From contig JAOFSE010000009.1 in the NCBI GenBank assembly GCA_028044295.1, positions 23,308-87,307 on the forward strand: 64,000 nucleotides of DNA, in the 5' to 3' direction. Shown in pieces: positions 8,407 to 16,187 of this stretch; positions within the stretch are counted from its first letter, which is position 1, and every line of letters starts with the position of its first letter. The translations under genes and the position numbers were made by a program. The notes beneath the pieces are model-generated. The model was not told the DNA's origin. It saw only the letters and a program-made list of their open reading frames with translations, and did no database searches. The DNA comes from Sulfurimonas sp. (GTDB lineage: Bacteria; Campylobacterota; Campylobacteria; Campylobacterales; Sulfurimonadaceae).

Positions 8407-9834
8407 ATGATTAAAAATAAAATCAATAATACATGTATATTACTGTTAAGTACATTTATTCTTTCAGGGTGTGGAGTAGCTTATACTCCAACATCATCAA
8501 TGGCAAAAAAAGCAGAAGCTTTACCAACATTAACACAAATAGAGTATAGAAAATCTCCAGAAGATAAAATGGACATACTCTCTTTAAATATCCCGTATAA
8601 AAAATCTAAAGTTACGCAAGATGACTTTGTAAGTCGACTGAATATAAAACCTGGAATTTATCCATCTGTTATACTAAATATACCATCTGATAAATCTGAA
8701 AGTACTAGTATAGATGGCGCAACAAATTCTTCAGCTACAGATAGTCAATTTAGTACAGCTAGTTACTACAATCAAGCTGAACAAGAAGTAGAAAAAGCTA
8801 TGATGCGTAAAGGTTTTAATGTACTCGACCGTGCAAAATTCGAAGCTAAACTAAGAGACTTAAGAGATAATTACGCAGAGAATAAACATGAAAAAATATC
8901 CGACAGTGCTAGAGCTGTACAAAATTCTCTTAAAAAGCAGTTTGAAGATGGCAAAATAGACATGGGAGAATTCCAGACAAAAATGGATCAGCTTGAGATG
9001 TCTAGTAAAAGATCTTCAGCTGGTAAAAATCGTGATACAAATGAAATGATTGACATTTCTGAAGTAATTCGTGCGGCACAGAGTGGCGATGTTAAAGCAG
9101 ACTACCTACTTCAAATTAATAAAATGGAAGTAACACCGTCATATGATAGAGCATTAGATATCTATAACTTTCCTGAAACTAAAGCTTTCTTACAAGATCA
9201 CATTGGACTCGAAATTGGTGATCTAAAAGAAGATAACATACCAAGAAGTATTCCAAGACCTTGGTATAGAGCCTCTTTTAATGCAAAACTAATAAATATC
9301 AGCAATGGTAAAATCGTTTGGATAGGAAACCATTTAACGGAATCAAATTCAGCTAACAAAGATGGAATCAGTATCACATTTAATGTAAAACAATATGTAA
9401 GTAACAACAATTACATTAATAGTTCTATTGATAGCTATAACAGTCAACTTCAATCTAAATATGATGAGTTAAAAAGAGTGACTTCAAAACTTAACAATCT
9501 ATACAAGCAAGAAACTAGAGCTATGGAGTTTAAAACTGAAGATGATAAAACTAGATACATTAGTAATATGCACTCAGACATATCATCTACAGAGACCCTC
9601 TACAGCAGTACATTGACTGAGTATAAGCAATTACAACAAGAGAGACCTTCTCAAATCTCTGAAAATTGGGCTTATAAGTATAATGTTGGTGAGCCTATAA
9701 TAACTCCTACGATGATGTCAAATGAAAATAACAGCCCTGCAATGGAAGAAAAAATAAGAGAACATAAAAATGCTCTTATAAAAGAAGTTACAACTGCTCT
9801 AATAAACACAATAGGCTCCAAGAAGGACAGATAA
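8407..9834 (+). CDS. lipoprotein with CsgG-like features
   Basis: A 475-residue exported lipoprotein: the signal peptide ends in the lipobox ILSGC (Cys22). The middle resembles the CsgG/LpoB fold: VEKAMMRKGFNVLDRAKFEA (a conserved strand-helix step), ADYLLQINKMEV and FNAKLINISNGKIVWIG. Between these are Ser/Thr-rich and Lys/Glu-rich helical insertions, and a coiled-coil stretch near 345-400. AGGATA precedes the ATG. No curli genes (csgA, B, E, F) are near, so the role is unclear: a secretion pore, or an envelope assembly factor. The family call is by eye. Confidence 0.6.
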   Translation: MIKNKINNTCILLLSTFILSGCGVAYTPTSSMAKKAEALPTLTQIEYRKSPEDKMDILSLNIPYKKSKVTQDDFVSRLNIKPGIYPSVILNIPSDKSESTSIDGATNSSATDSQFSTASYYNQAEQEVEKAMMRKGFNVLDRAKFEAKLRDLRDNYAENKHEKISDSARAVQNSLKKQFEDGKIDMGEFQTKMDQLEMSSKRSSAGKNRDTNEMIDISEVIRAAQSGDVKADYLLQINKMEVTPSYDRALDIYNFPETKAFLQDHIGLEIGDLKEDNIPRSIPRPWYRASFNAKLINISNGKIVWIGNHLTESNSANKDGISITFNVKQYVSNNNYINSSIDSYNSQLQSKYDELKRVTSKLNNLYKQETRAMEFKTEDDKTRYISNMHSDISSTETLYSSTLTEYKQLQQERPSQISENWAYKYNVGEPIITPTMMSNENNSPAMEEKIREHKNALIKEVTTALINTIGSKKDR

Positions 9835-9881
9835 CAGTTCTTTTTAGTTATACTTTCGAAAATAAAAAAAGGTACGGATAG

Positions 9882-10034
9882 ATGATTCCTAAAGGTTTTG
9901 GTAAAAAGAAATTTTCACTTGCATCGATTCAAGCCTTCATATCTTTACAAAAAATCTCTGCTTCAAAAACATCTACATGTACACTTGATGGCAAACCTTT
10001 AACAATAAAGACTACTTCTCCTCCTTCAGCATAA
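9882..10034 (+). CDS. possible small ORF, 50 aa
   Basis: ATG to TAA in the 251-bp gap between the lipoprotein and the TonB receptor encodes a basic N-terminus (MIPKGFGKKKFSL) and a Thr/Ser/Pro-rich tail, with one Cys. A weak AGG is upstream. No family recognised; it may be non-coding. The rest of this gap shows no strong terminator or riboswitch. Confidence 0.25.
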   Translation: MIPKGFGKKKFSLASIQAFISLQKISASKTSTCTLDGKPLTIKTTSPPSA

Positions 10035-10085
10035 CTATTTCTCACAAACTAACAAACAAAACTATAACAATTAATGGAAATAATT

Positions 10086-11894
10086 ATGTACAAAAACAAA
10101 ATACTTTTATCTATGCTTGCTTCAAGCATACTAGTTGCTCAAAATGTTGAGCTAAGTCAAATCACTGTTATTAGCGCTACAAAAACTGCACAGTCCATAG
10201 AAGATGTTACATCTAATGTAAATGTAATAACTGCTCAAGAGATTCAAGAGAAAAAATATACAACAGTTGTTCAAGCTATAAATAGTGTCCCAGGAATTAG
10301 TTATACACAACAAGGTCCTATTGGACAAGCTACAAATGTATATCTAAGAGGGCTTGATTCAAAAAGAACTTTGGTTATGATTGATGGCATTCGCTACAAC
10401 GATGTCACTGGCATTAGTGGTGCACCTTTTGCTGAACTAATGGTAAGTGATATTGAACAAATTGAAATTATTAAAGGCGCTCAATCTGGTGTATGGGGAG
10501 CCGATGCAAGTGCAGGTGTTATAAATATCATCACAAAATCTGCAAAAAAAGGACTTCATGGTTCTATGAACTTAGAGTATGGAAGTTTCGACACTAAGAA
10601 GTATGGGGCAAGTGCTTCTTACAAAGCAGATAATTACTACATAAAAGCAAGTTCACAAATTATAGACACAGATGGGTTCAGTGCTAAAGCTACTGCTGGT
10701 CAAAATATAAACGACTTTGAAGATGACTGGTATAAAAACATAACAACAAATCTAAAATTTGGATTTAATATAGACAAAAATAATAAAGTTGATATCTCCC
10801 ATACAATGATTTATGCAAATGGTGAGTATGACTCAGGAGCTAATGACTCTAGAGAAACAAAGACAGAAGATAGTTTTACAAAAATCAACTTTAACCATAA
10901 AAATGATTATACAGAAGTTGATGTTTATGCGAAAATGTCTATCTTTAACAGAGATTATCCACAAGGCTTTACTAAACAGTTTGATGGTGTTGTGCATGAA
11001 TATGGTATAAAAACAAATACATCATATAATGATGAAGACTTTTTTGTTCTAGGGTATGATTATAAAAAATTTGAGTTCAAAAACTCCATTCAAGAAACAT
11101 ATAACAATGAAGCAGTTTTTCTTACTAACTCTAACCAATTTAACAATGTATTAGGTAAAACTATTATTACTGAATCTCTTAGATTTGATCATTACAACAA
11201 GTTTGATGATGCAGCTACAGGAAAATTTGGAGTTAAGCATTTTATAAAAGATTTGAAAGATACTTTTATAAGTGCAAATATTGGTACTTCATACAATGTT
11301 CCAGCACTATATCATCTTTATGACTCATGGGCTGGAAGTACAAACTTAACACCAGAAGACACGACAAGTTATGATGTAACACTAGGTTATAAAGATTTCC
11401 AACTAACATACTTTAACTCATCTATACAAGATATGATTGATTACAATAATGCAACCAACAAGTACTATAATGCTCAGGGTAAAACTAAGATTAATGGTGT
11501 TGAGTTAGAGTATAAAACTAATTTAAATGATGAGACACAGCTTAGCTCTAGCTATACATGGTTAAATGCTAAAGACAGCTCTGGTATGACCCTTCAAAGA
11601 AGACCAAAGCATAGTGTGAAACTTGGTCTTGATTACTATGGTGTAAAGAATTTACATGTTGGGGCTTATGGAGAATACATAGGTAAAAGAATTGAGTATA
11701 CCTATAACACTTATAACGTTAGTGCACAAACAGGTAACTATACCGTTGTTAATTTAGTCTCTAACTATGATATTAGTAAAAATGTACAAGTGTATGCTAA
11801 AATTGATAATCTATTTGACAAACAGTACCAAGAAGTTAGTGGTTACGCTACAGCACCTCTGAGTGCTTACGTAGGTATGAGAGCAAGTTTTTAA
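10086..11894 (+). CDS. TonB-dependent outer-membrane receptor, BtuB-like
   Basis: An outer-membrane gated pore of about 602 residues. It has a signal peptide ending near SILVAQ, a TonB-box-like stretch (SQITVISATK), a plug with GISYTQQGPIGQATNVYLRG and IEIIKGAQSGVWGADASAGV (the BtuB/CirA-type plug), then a 22-strand-type barrel ending in a terminal Phe. The start at 10086 has GGAA 6 nt upstream; an earlier in-frame ATG at 10074 does not. The plug and the short, simple barrel resemble BtuB. Cobalamin as substrate is an inference, weakly helped by a CobT-type gene 3 kb downstream. Confidence 0.85.
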   Translation: MYKNKILLSMLASSILVAQNVELSQITVISATKTAQSIEDVTSNVNVITAQEIQEKKYTTVVQAINSVPGISYTQQGPIGQATNVYLRGLDSKRTLVMIDGIRYNDVTGISGAPFAELMVSDIEQIEIIKGAQSGVWGADASAGVINIITKSAKKGLHGSMNLEYGSFDTKKYGASASYKADNYYIKASSQIIDTDGFSAKATAGQNINDFEDDWYKNITTNLKFGFNIDKNNKVDISHTMIYANGEYDSGANDSRETKTEDSFTKINFNHKNDYTEVDVYAKMSIFNRDYPQGFTKQFDGVVHEYGIKTNTSYNDEDFFVLGYDYKKFEFKNSIQETYNNEAVFLTNSNQFNNVLGKTIITESLRFDHYNKFDDAATGKFGVKHFIKDLKDTFISANIGTSYNVPALYHLYDSWAGSTNLTPEDTTSYDVTLGYKDFQLTYFNSSIQDMIDYNNATNKYYNAQGKTKINGVELEYKTNLNDETQLSSSYTWLNAKDSSGMTLQRRPKHSVKLGLDYYGVKNLHVGAYGEYIGKRIEYTYNTYNVSAQTGNYTVVNLVSNYDISKNVQVYAKIDNLFDKQYQEVSGYATAPLSAYVGMRASF

Positions 11895-11903
11895 AGGATT
11901 ATT

Positions 11904-12467
11904 ATGCAACTAAATATAGCAGAGTTTTTAAAGTACAAGTTTTTTAACTCTGTTTTTTTAGGAGTAAGTGTTGGAAGTATCTTTGTACTATACACTCCTT
12001 TAATGCCATCTATCTACAGTATAGGTGGTATATTTTTAGCTCTTGGTATGCTACTTGTTGCAAAGCTTTACTATAAAATACTAAACATTGATTATTTTTT
12101 CAAAATATCACTTTTGATAGAGCTGACTTTAGTATTAATACTTGTCTACTTTCTCATCTTTTCTTACAGTTATACAACCGCATTAGTTATCTACATAGGT
12201 TACCAGTTGACCTTTACCTTTGGCTCATACCTGGTGCGTGCTGAAACGCTTTTTTTAAAAAAGCCCAAGCCTATTGAACTTGTTGATGTTGCAAAACAAA
12301 AAGGTTATCTTGTAGGTATGTTTCTATCTTATATATTCTATATGTTTCTCGAGAGTTACTTTGGCATTATAGATAAAGAACTTCAAGTTTACTACATGCA
12401 TTTTATTCTTTTAGCGCTAGAAATAATAATTATATACAAACTTATACATTCATTTGAGAAAAACTAA
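11904..12467 (+). CDS. multi-pass membrane protein, unknown function
   Basis: A 187-residue protein with about six hydrophobic helices (near 12-32, 35-55, 65-85, 88-110, 130-150 and 160-182). It begins 9 bp after the receptor stop with AAGGATT upstream and ends in a TAATG overlap with the cysteine-rich gene. Strict spacing implies one operon: receptor, membrane protein, cysteine-rich protein. It could serve transport of the same ligand through the inner membrane, but no transporter family motif is visible. Confidence 0.75.
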   Translation: MQLNIAEFLKYKFFNSVFLGVSVGSIFVLYTPLMPSIYSIGGIFLALGMLLVAKLYYKILNIDYFFKISLLIELTLVLILVYFLIFSYSYTTALVIYIGYQLTFTFGSYLVRAETLFLKKPKPIELVDVAKQKGYLVGMFLSYIFYMFLESYFGIIDKELQVYYMHFILLALEIIIIYKLIHSFEKN

Positions 12468-12892
12468 TGACCTATATATCTTGGTTTAATGAACATGCCC
12501 TAAAACATAAAACAATAGTAGATAAACTTTTAAAAAATGGACTATCTAAAGAAGCTATAGTTGATTATTTTGACTTTGACAACATGGTAAAAGAAGAGAA
12601 GGACTTTTGTCTCCTGTATCAAGATAATAAAAAGTGTCACGATATGGATAGTCTCAACTGCTACCTTTGTGCTTGTCCACATTTTCGTTTTAATGATACA
12701 GGTAGAGTCGAAGGCTCTAAAATCAAATTTAGTCATTGTAGTATAGACTCTAAATATGGTAGTTTTTTTGAAAATGACAACAAGCTCCACCAAGACTGTA
12801 CAAAGTGCGAAATACCTCATAAAAAGTCATATATATTAAAACATTTTGACTATGACTTTAAAAAAATTATGAAAGATTGTAGTAGCTTTTAG
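12467..12892 (+). CDS. cysteine-rich protein, putative metal or Fe-S binding
   Basis: A 141-residue soluble protein with nine cysteines at 48, 57, 65, 68, 70, 91, 111, 114 and 138. The core NCYLCACPHFRF (CxxCxC-P) followed by HC and CTKCE looks like a metal or Fe-S site. The N-terminal part (NEHALKHKTIVDKLLKNGLS) is a helical, possibly HTH-like or structural segment. No signal peptide, so cytoplasmic. It is translationally coupled to the membrane protein gene (TAATG). I do not recognise a named family. Confidence 0.7.
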   Translation: MTYISWFNEHALKHKTIVDKLLKNGLSKEAIVDYFDFDNMVKEEKDFCLLYQDNKKCHDMDSLNCYLCACPHFRFNDTGRVEGSKIKFSHCSIDSKYGSFFENDNKLHQDCTKCEIPHKKSYILKHFDYDFKKIMKDCSSF

Positions 12893-12893
12893 G

Positions 12894-12899
12894 TACAAT
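12894..12899 (+). promoter_or_regulatory. putative -10 box 7 nt before ATG (leaderless)
   Basis: TACAAT ends 7 nt before the ATG of the 71-aa gene and no Shine-Dalgarno sequence is present. Transcription would start at or next to the start codon. Confidence 0.35.
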
Positions 12900-12906
12900 T
12901 TCATCT

Positions 12907-13122
12907 ATGGAACAACTAAACTTTACATTAAATAGCGAGAACTTAGAGAACCTGAAAAACTTCAGTGAAATACTTAAAAAAGACATGAGTACTATCATGA
13001 ATGAAGCCTTAGAAGAGTACTTCATTAATCAGCAAAAAAAGCTTTTAGAGAAGAACCTAGAAGATGAAAATGCTATGACAAATCTAGACTATGATGAGTT
13101 TTGGGATGGCGTTGATCTTTAG
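12907..13122 (+). CDS. ribbon-helix-helix/antitoxin-like small protein
   Basis: A 71-residue acidic protein. FTLNSENLENLKNFSEILKK then STIMNEALEEYF fits a ribbon-helix-helix N-terminus (strand, helix, helix), and the tail NLDYDEFWDGVDL resembles the toxin-wrapping C-terminus of RelB-type antitoxins. No toxin gene follows: the next ORF is a diguanylate cyclase. It may be an orphan antitoxin or a small transcription regulator. The start has no Shine-Dalgarno sequence. Confidence 0.6.
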   Translation: MEQLNFTLNSENLENLKNFSEILKKDMSTIMNEALEEYFINQQKKLLEKNLEDENAMTNLDYDEFWDGVDL

Positions 13123-13180
13123 ATGAACTTAGATACAATATATTTATACAGAGTACAAAACTATTAAGAAAGATGAACGT

Positions 13181-15106
13181 ATGCTATTTGGTTTAATTTC
13201 TAGAAACAGTAAACATTACTATCGTTTTATACTTACACTTATATTCTTATCTGTTGGTCTTATTATCTCTTTAGTTGCAGTATTTACATCTGGCTATCTT
13301 CAGGTAAAATCCTTAGAAAAAGAGTTTATATCAACATCCTACAACACTGCTGAATACAAAAAAAAATATTTAGAGATAAATAATAGAAAATTTAAAAATT
13401 ATATATCAGCGGTAGATACAATTCCAGAGTTTAGAACTTTTTTAGAATCTGACAAACATAATTATAGTGCTGCTAAAAAATATGTAGAGAGTATTATCAT
13501 GGCTATAACACACTCTAGTCCATCTATTATGCAATTTAGATTTATAGATGAAAATGGTCATGAAACGATAAGAGTAGAAAGAAAATCAACGACAGACAAA
13601 CCATATCTAGTGGAGTCTCAGTATCTTCAAGACAAAAGCGAAAGATACTATTTTCAAGATACAAAAAACACTAAAGACAATAAGCTATGGTATTCGAATC
13701 TCGACCTTAATATAGAACATGGCAAGATAGAAAAACCTATAGTTCCTACCCTACGTATAGCTAAATCATACTATGTAGACAATTCCTTTGCAGGAATAAT
13801 GATTATTAATATATTTATGCAAGATATTTTGAATGAACTTAAGACATCGAACCTTTTTCATGTAAGTCTGCTAGATAAGAATAATAATATTTTAGTAGAT
13901 AACTTTGCTAATAATACTCAAGAGTGGAGTAAATATCTTTCAACCGAAAAAGATTTCAAGTTTAGACTAAAGAAAAATCAAAATAGTTTAATTTTTAATT
14001 TCTTATTTCCGAACAGGTCTTATACAATACAACTAGATGATATTTTCAACAACAATGAGGGCTTGAAAATAGTTTTAGAGAGTAAGCATGAACAGTTACT
14101 AACTCACGCTCACCAATTAGTTGAGTACATGGTAATCATGCTAGTAATGATATTTATAATATCCTTACCTGTTATACTATTAATATCCAAGTATCCAATA
14201 AAATTACACAATAAAGTAAAAGATCTTAACAATGATTTACAAACTAAACTAGACATAATAGATAAGCATGTTTACATATCTTCTACAGATATGGAAGGGA
14301 CTATTACAGATGTTAGTTCAGCATTTAGTGCACTAAGCGGATATACAAAAGATGAACTTATAGGTGATGATCATAAAGCTTTACGAGACAATGAACTAGA
14401 CTCATCTATATATGAGCATATGTGGTCGAATATATTAAAAGGTAAAGAGTGGTCTGGGGAATTAAGAAACATCAATAAGTCAGGACAACAATATTGGATT
14501 AAAGCATATATAAATCCAATACTAAAAGATAATAACATAGTTGGCTTTACATCAGTTAGAGAGGATATCACTGATCAAAAACGTGTTGAAGAGCTCTCAA
14601 TAAAAGATGAACTAACACAAGCTTATAACCGTAGGTACTTCAATGAAGTATTTACGCAAGAGCTAAAACGAGCATATCGTAATAAAGAGAACTTATCTAT
14701 AGCAATGTTTGACATAGATAGCTTTAAAAAATATAACGACACATATGGACATCTTCAGGGAGATGTAGCCCTCCAAAAAGTTGTAAAAACTGTCTCTTCA
14801 AAACTACAACGTCCTACTGATTATTTGTTTAGAATTGGTGGTGAGGAGTTTATAATTATATATTCTAAAATGAAAAATATCGAAGAATCTATCCAATTCT
14901 CAGAAAATATTGTACAAAGCGTTGCCGATATTCATCTCGAGCATAAGTCCAGTACAACATCAAAGTATGTAACAATATCTTTAGGTTTACTCAACATTAC
15001 TCCAGAGTGTTCCATGAATGACAAAGAGATACTAAAACGAATAGATGAACTCCTTTATACTTCAAAAAACAATGGTAAAAATCAGGCAAACCATGAAGTC
15101 TGTTAA
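13181..15106 (+). CDS. diguanylate cyclase with periplasmic sensor and PAS
   Basis: Makes c-di-GMP from two GTP. The 641-residue protein has a membrane helix (about 15-38), a large periplasmic Cache-like sensor region (about 45-305, with FRFIDENGHETIRVER), a second helix (about 312-335), a PAS domain (about 355-470, ending TSVREDITDQKR) and a GGDEF domain with intact RIGGEEF. An RPTD tetrad five residues before GGEEF is a product-inhibition I-site (RxxD), so feedback control is expected. It is probably active. A nine-A run lies in the early coding region. Confidence 0.88.
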   Translation: MLFGLISRNSKHYYRFILTLIFLSVGLIISLVAVFTSGYLQVKSLEKEFISTSYNTAEYKKKYLEINNRKFKNYISAVDTIPEFRTFLESDKHNYSAAKKYVESIIMAITHSSPSIMQFRFIDENGHETIRVERKSTTDKPYLVESQYLQDKSERYYFQDTKNTKDNKLWYSNLDLNIEHGKIEKPIVPTLRIAKSYYVDNSFAGIMIINIFMQDILNELKTSNLFHVSLLDKNNNILVDNFANNTQEWSKYLSTEKDFKFRLKKNQNSLIFNFLFPNRSYTIQLDDIFNNNEGLKIVLESKHEQLLTHAHQLVEYMVIMLVMIFIISLPVILLISKYPIKLHNKVKDLNNDLQTKLDIIDKHVYISSTDMEGTITDVSSAFSALSGYTKDELIGDDHKALRDNELDSSIYEHMWSNILKGKEWSGELRNINKSGQQYWIKAYINPILKDNNIVGFTSVREDITDQKRVEELSIKDELTQAYNRRYFNEVFTQELKRAYRNKENLSIAMFDIDSFKKYNDTYGHLQGDVALQKVVKTVSSKLQRPTDYLFRIGGEEFIIIYSKMKNIEESIQFSENIVQSVADIHLEHKSSTTSKYVTISLGLLNITPECSMNDKEILKRIDELLYTSKNNGKNQANHEVC

Positions 15107-15131
15107 AACAAAGTCTTATTCAAGTTAATAA

Positions 15132-16187
15132 ATGAATACGTATAATATTTTTACGGATGAAGTAGACTCTCTTCCAGATGGAAAGGCTGATTTTCTTTTA
15201 GCTTGTTGTGTTACAAAGACTTGTAACATTGAGGGAATTACACAAGCTGGAACACCTGACAAAATAGACCTAACCCCTACACTTGATGCTGAGTTTATCA
15301 CTAACGAAAAAGTTTTCTCTTTAGCGGAACTAGCTAAAACTCCGAACGGTCTACCAACTCCAGCCATCATAACTAGAGCAGTTCATAACCTTATACCTTT
15401 TAGCTCTATCGAGATACTAGATTTAGGTTTAACAACAACTCCACAAAACACTACATGTAAAAATTTTAATATCAATCCATCTGAATCTATCACTAATGGT
15501 GCTAACATTGATGCTAAAAATATAATTCAAAAAGGAATGGAAGCTGGAGAAGAATATGAGTTAAAGGGAAACTACCTTATTTTAGCAGAGAGCACACCTA
15601 GTGGAACTACCACAGCAACTGCCACTTCACTAGCTTTAGGATATGACTCTCAGAATGATTTTTCTTCTACTTTTTTACATCCGCCAGCATCTATTAAAAA
15701 TAAAACAATAGACAAAGCTCTTTCAATGATTGATGATGGAATGAGTAAGTTTGAGAAACTTGGAGTAGTGAGTGACAACATGCTTCTGTTTTGTGCTGGT
15801 TTTTTGATTAGTGCCTCCAGGAGATTTCATATTGTTCTAGCTGGCGGTACACAAATGGCGGCTTGTCTACTTGTAGCAGACGCTCTTAGAGAAGACATGC
15901 TCATAAGATTAAAAAGTGAGAATGTTACACTAGCAACTACAGCTTGGGTAGCAAAAGATAAACTCTCTAATATCGCTCACTTGCTATCACTCCTATCTTA
16001 CAAACAACACGCCATATATACTGATTTTTCATTTCAAGAAACAGAAATACCTGTACTAAAAAAGTATGATGAAGGTGAAGTTAAAGAAGGGGTTGGAGCA
16101 GGAGCAGCACTTGCTTATGCTAACGCTAACAAAACAACTAACAAAGAGTTGTTAGATGCTATAGAGTTAATTATTTATATGATGTAG
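15132..16187 (+). CDS. CobT-type nicotinate-nucleotide phosphoribosyltransferase
   Basis: A 351-residue protein of the TIGR00303 branch (archaeal/cyanobacterial-type CobT), which activates a lower-ligand base for cobamide assembly by transferring phosphoribosyl from nicotinate mononucleotide. Visible blocks are AKTPNGLPTPAIITRA, ESTPSGTTTATATSLAL and VLAGGTQMAACLLVADAL, the last two being substrate-binding glycine loops. The gene is 25 bp after the cyclase and ends exactly where the convergent helicase gene ends. No other cobalamin-synthesis gene is in the window, so it may serve salvage. Confidence 0.85.
   Translation: MNTYNIFTDEVDSLPDGKADFLLACCVTKTCNIEGITQAGTPDKIDLTPTLDAEFITNEKVFSLAELAKTPNGLPTPAIITRAVHNLIPFSSIEILDLGLTTTPQNTTCKNFNINPSESITNGANIDAKNIIQKGMEAGEEYELKGNYLILAESTPSGTTTATATSLALGYDSQNDFSSTFLHPPASIKNKTIDKALSMIDDGMSKFEKLGVVSDNMLLFCAGFLISASRRFHIVLAGGTQMAACLLVADALREDMLIRLKSENVTLATTAWVAKDKLSNIAHLLSLLSYKQHAIYTDFSFQETEIPVLKKYDEGEVKEGVGAGAALAYANANKTTNKELLDAIELIIYMM

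Noticed and set aside
9835..10085. Possible cobalamin riboswitch ahead of the BtuB-like receptor
   Set aside because: No B12-box-like sequence and no stable multi-stem leader could be seen.
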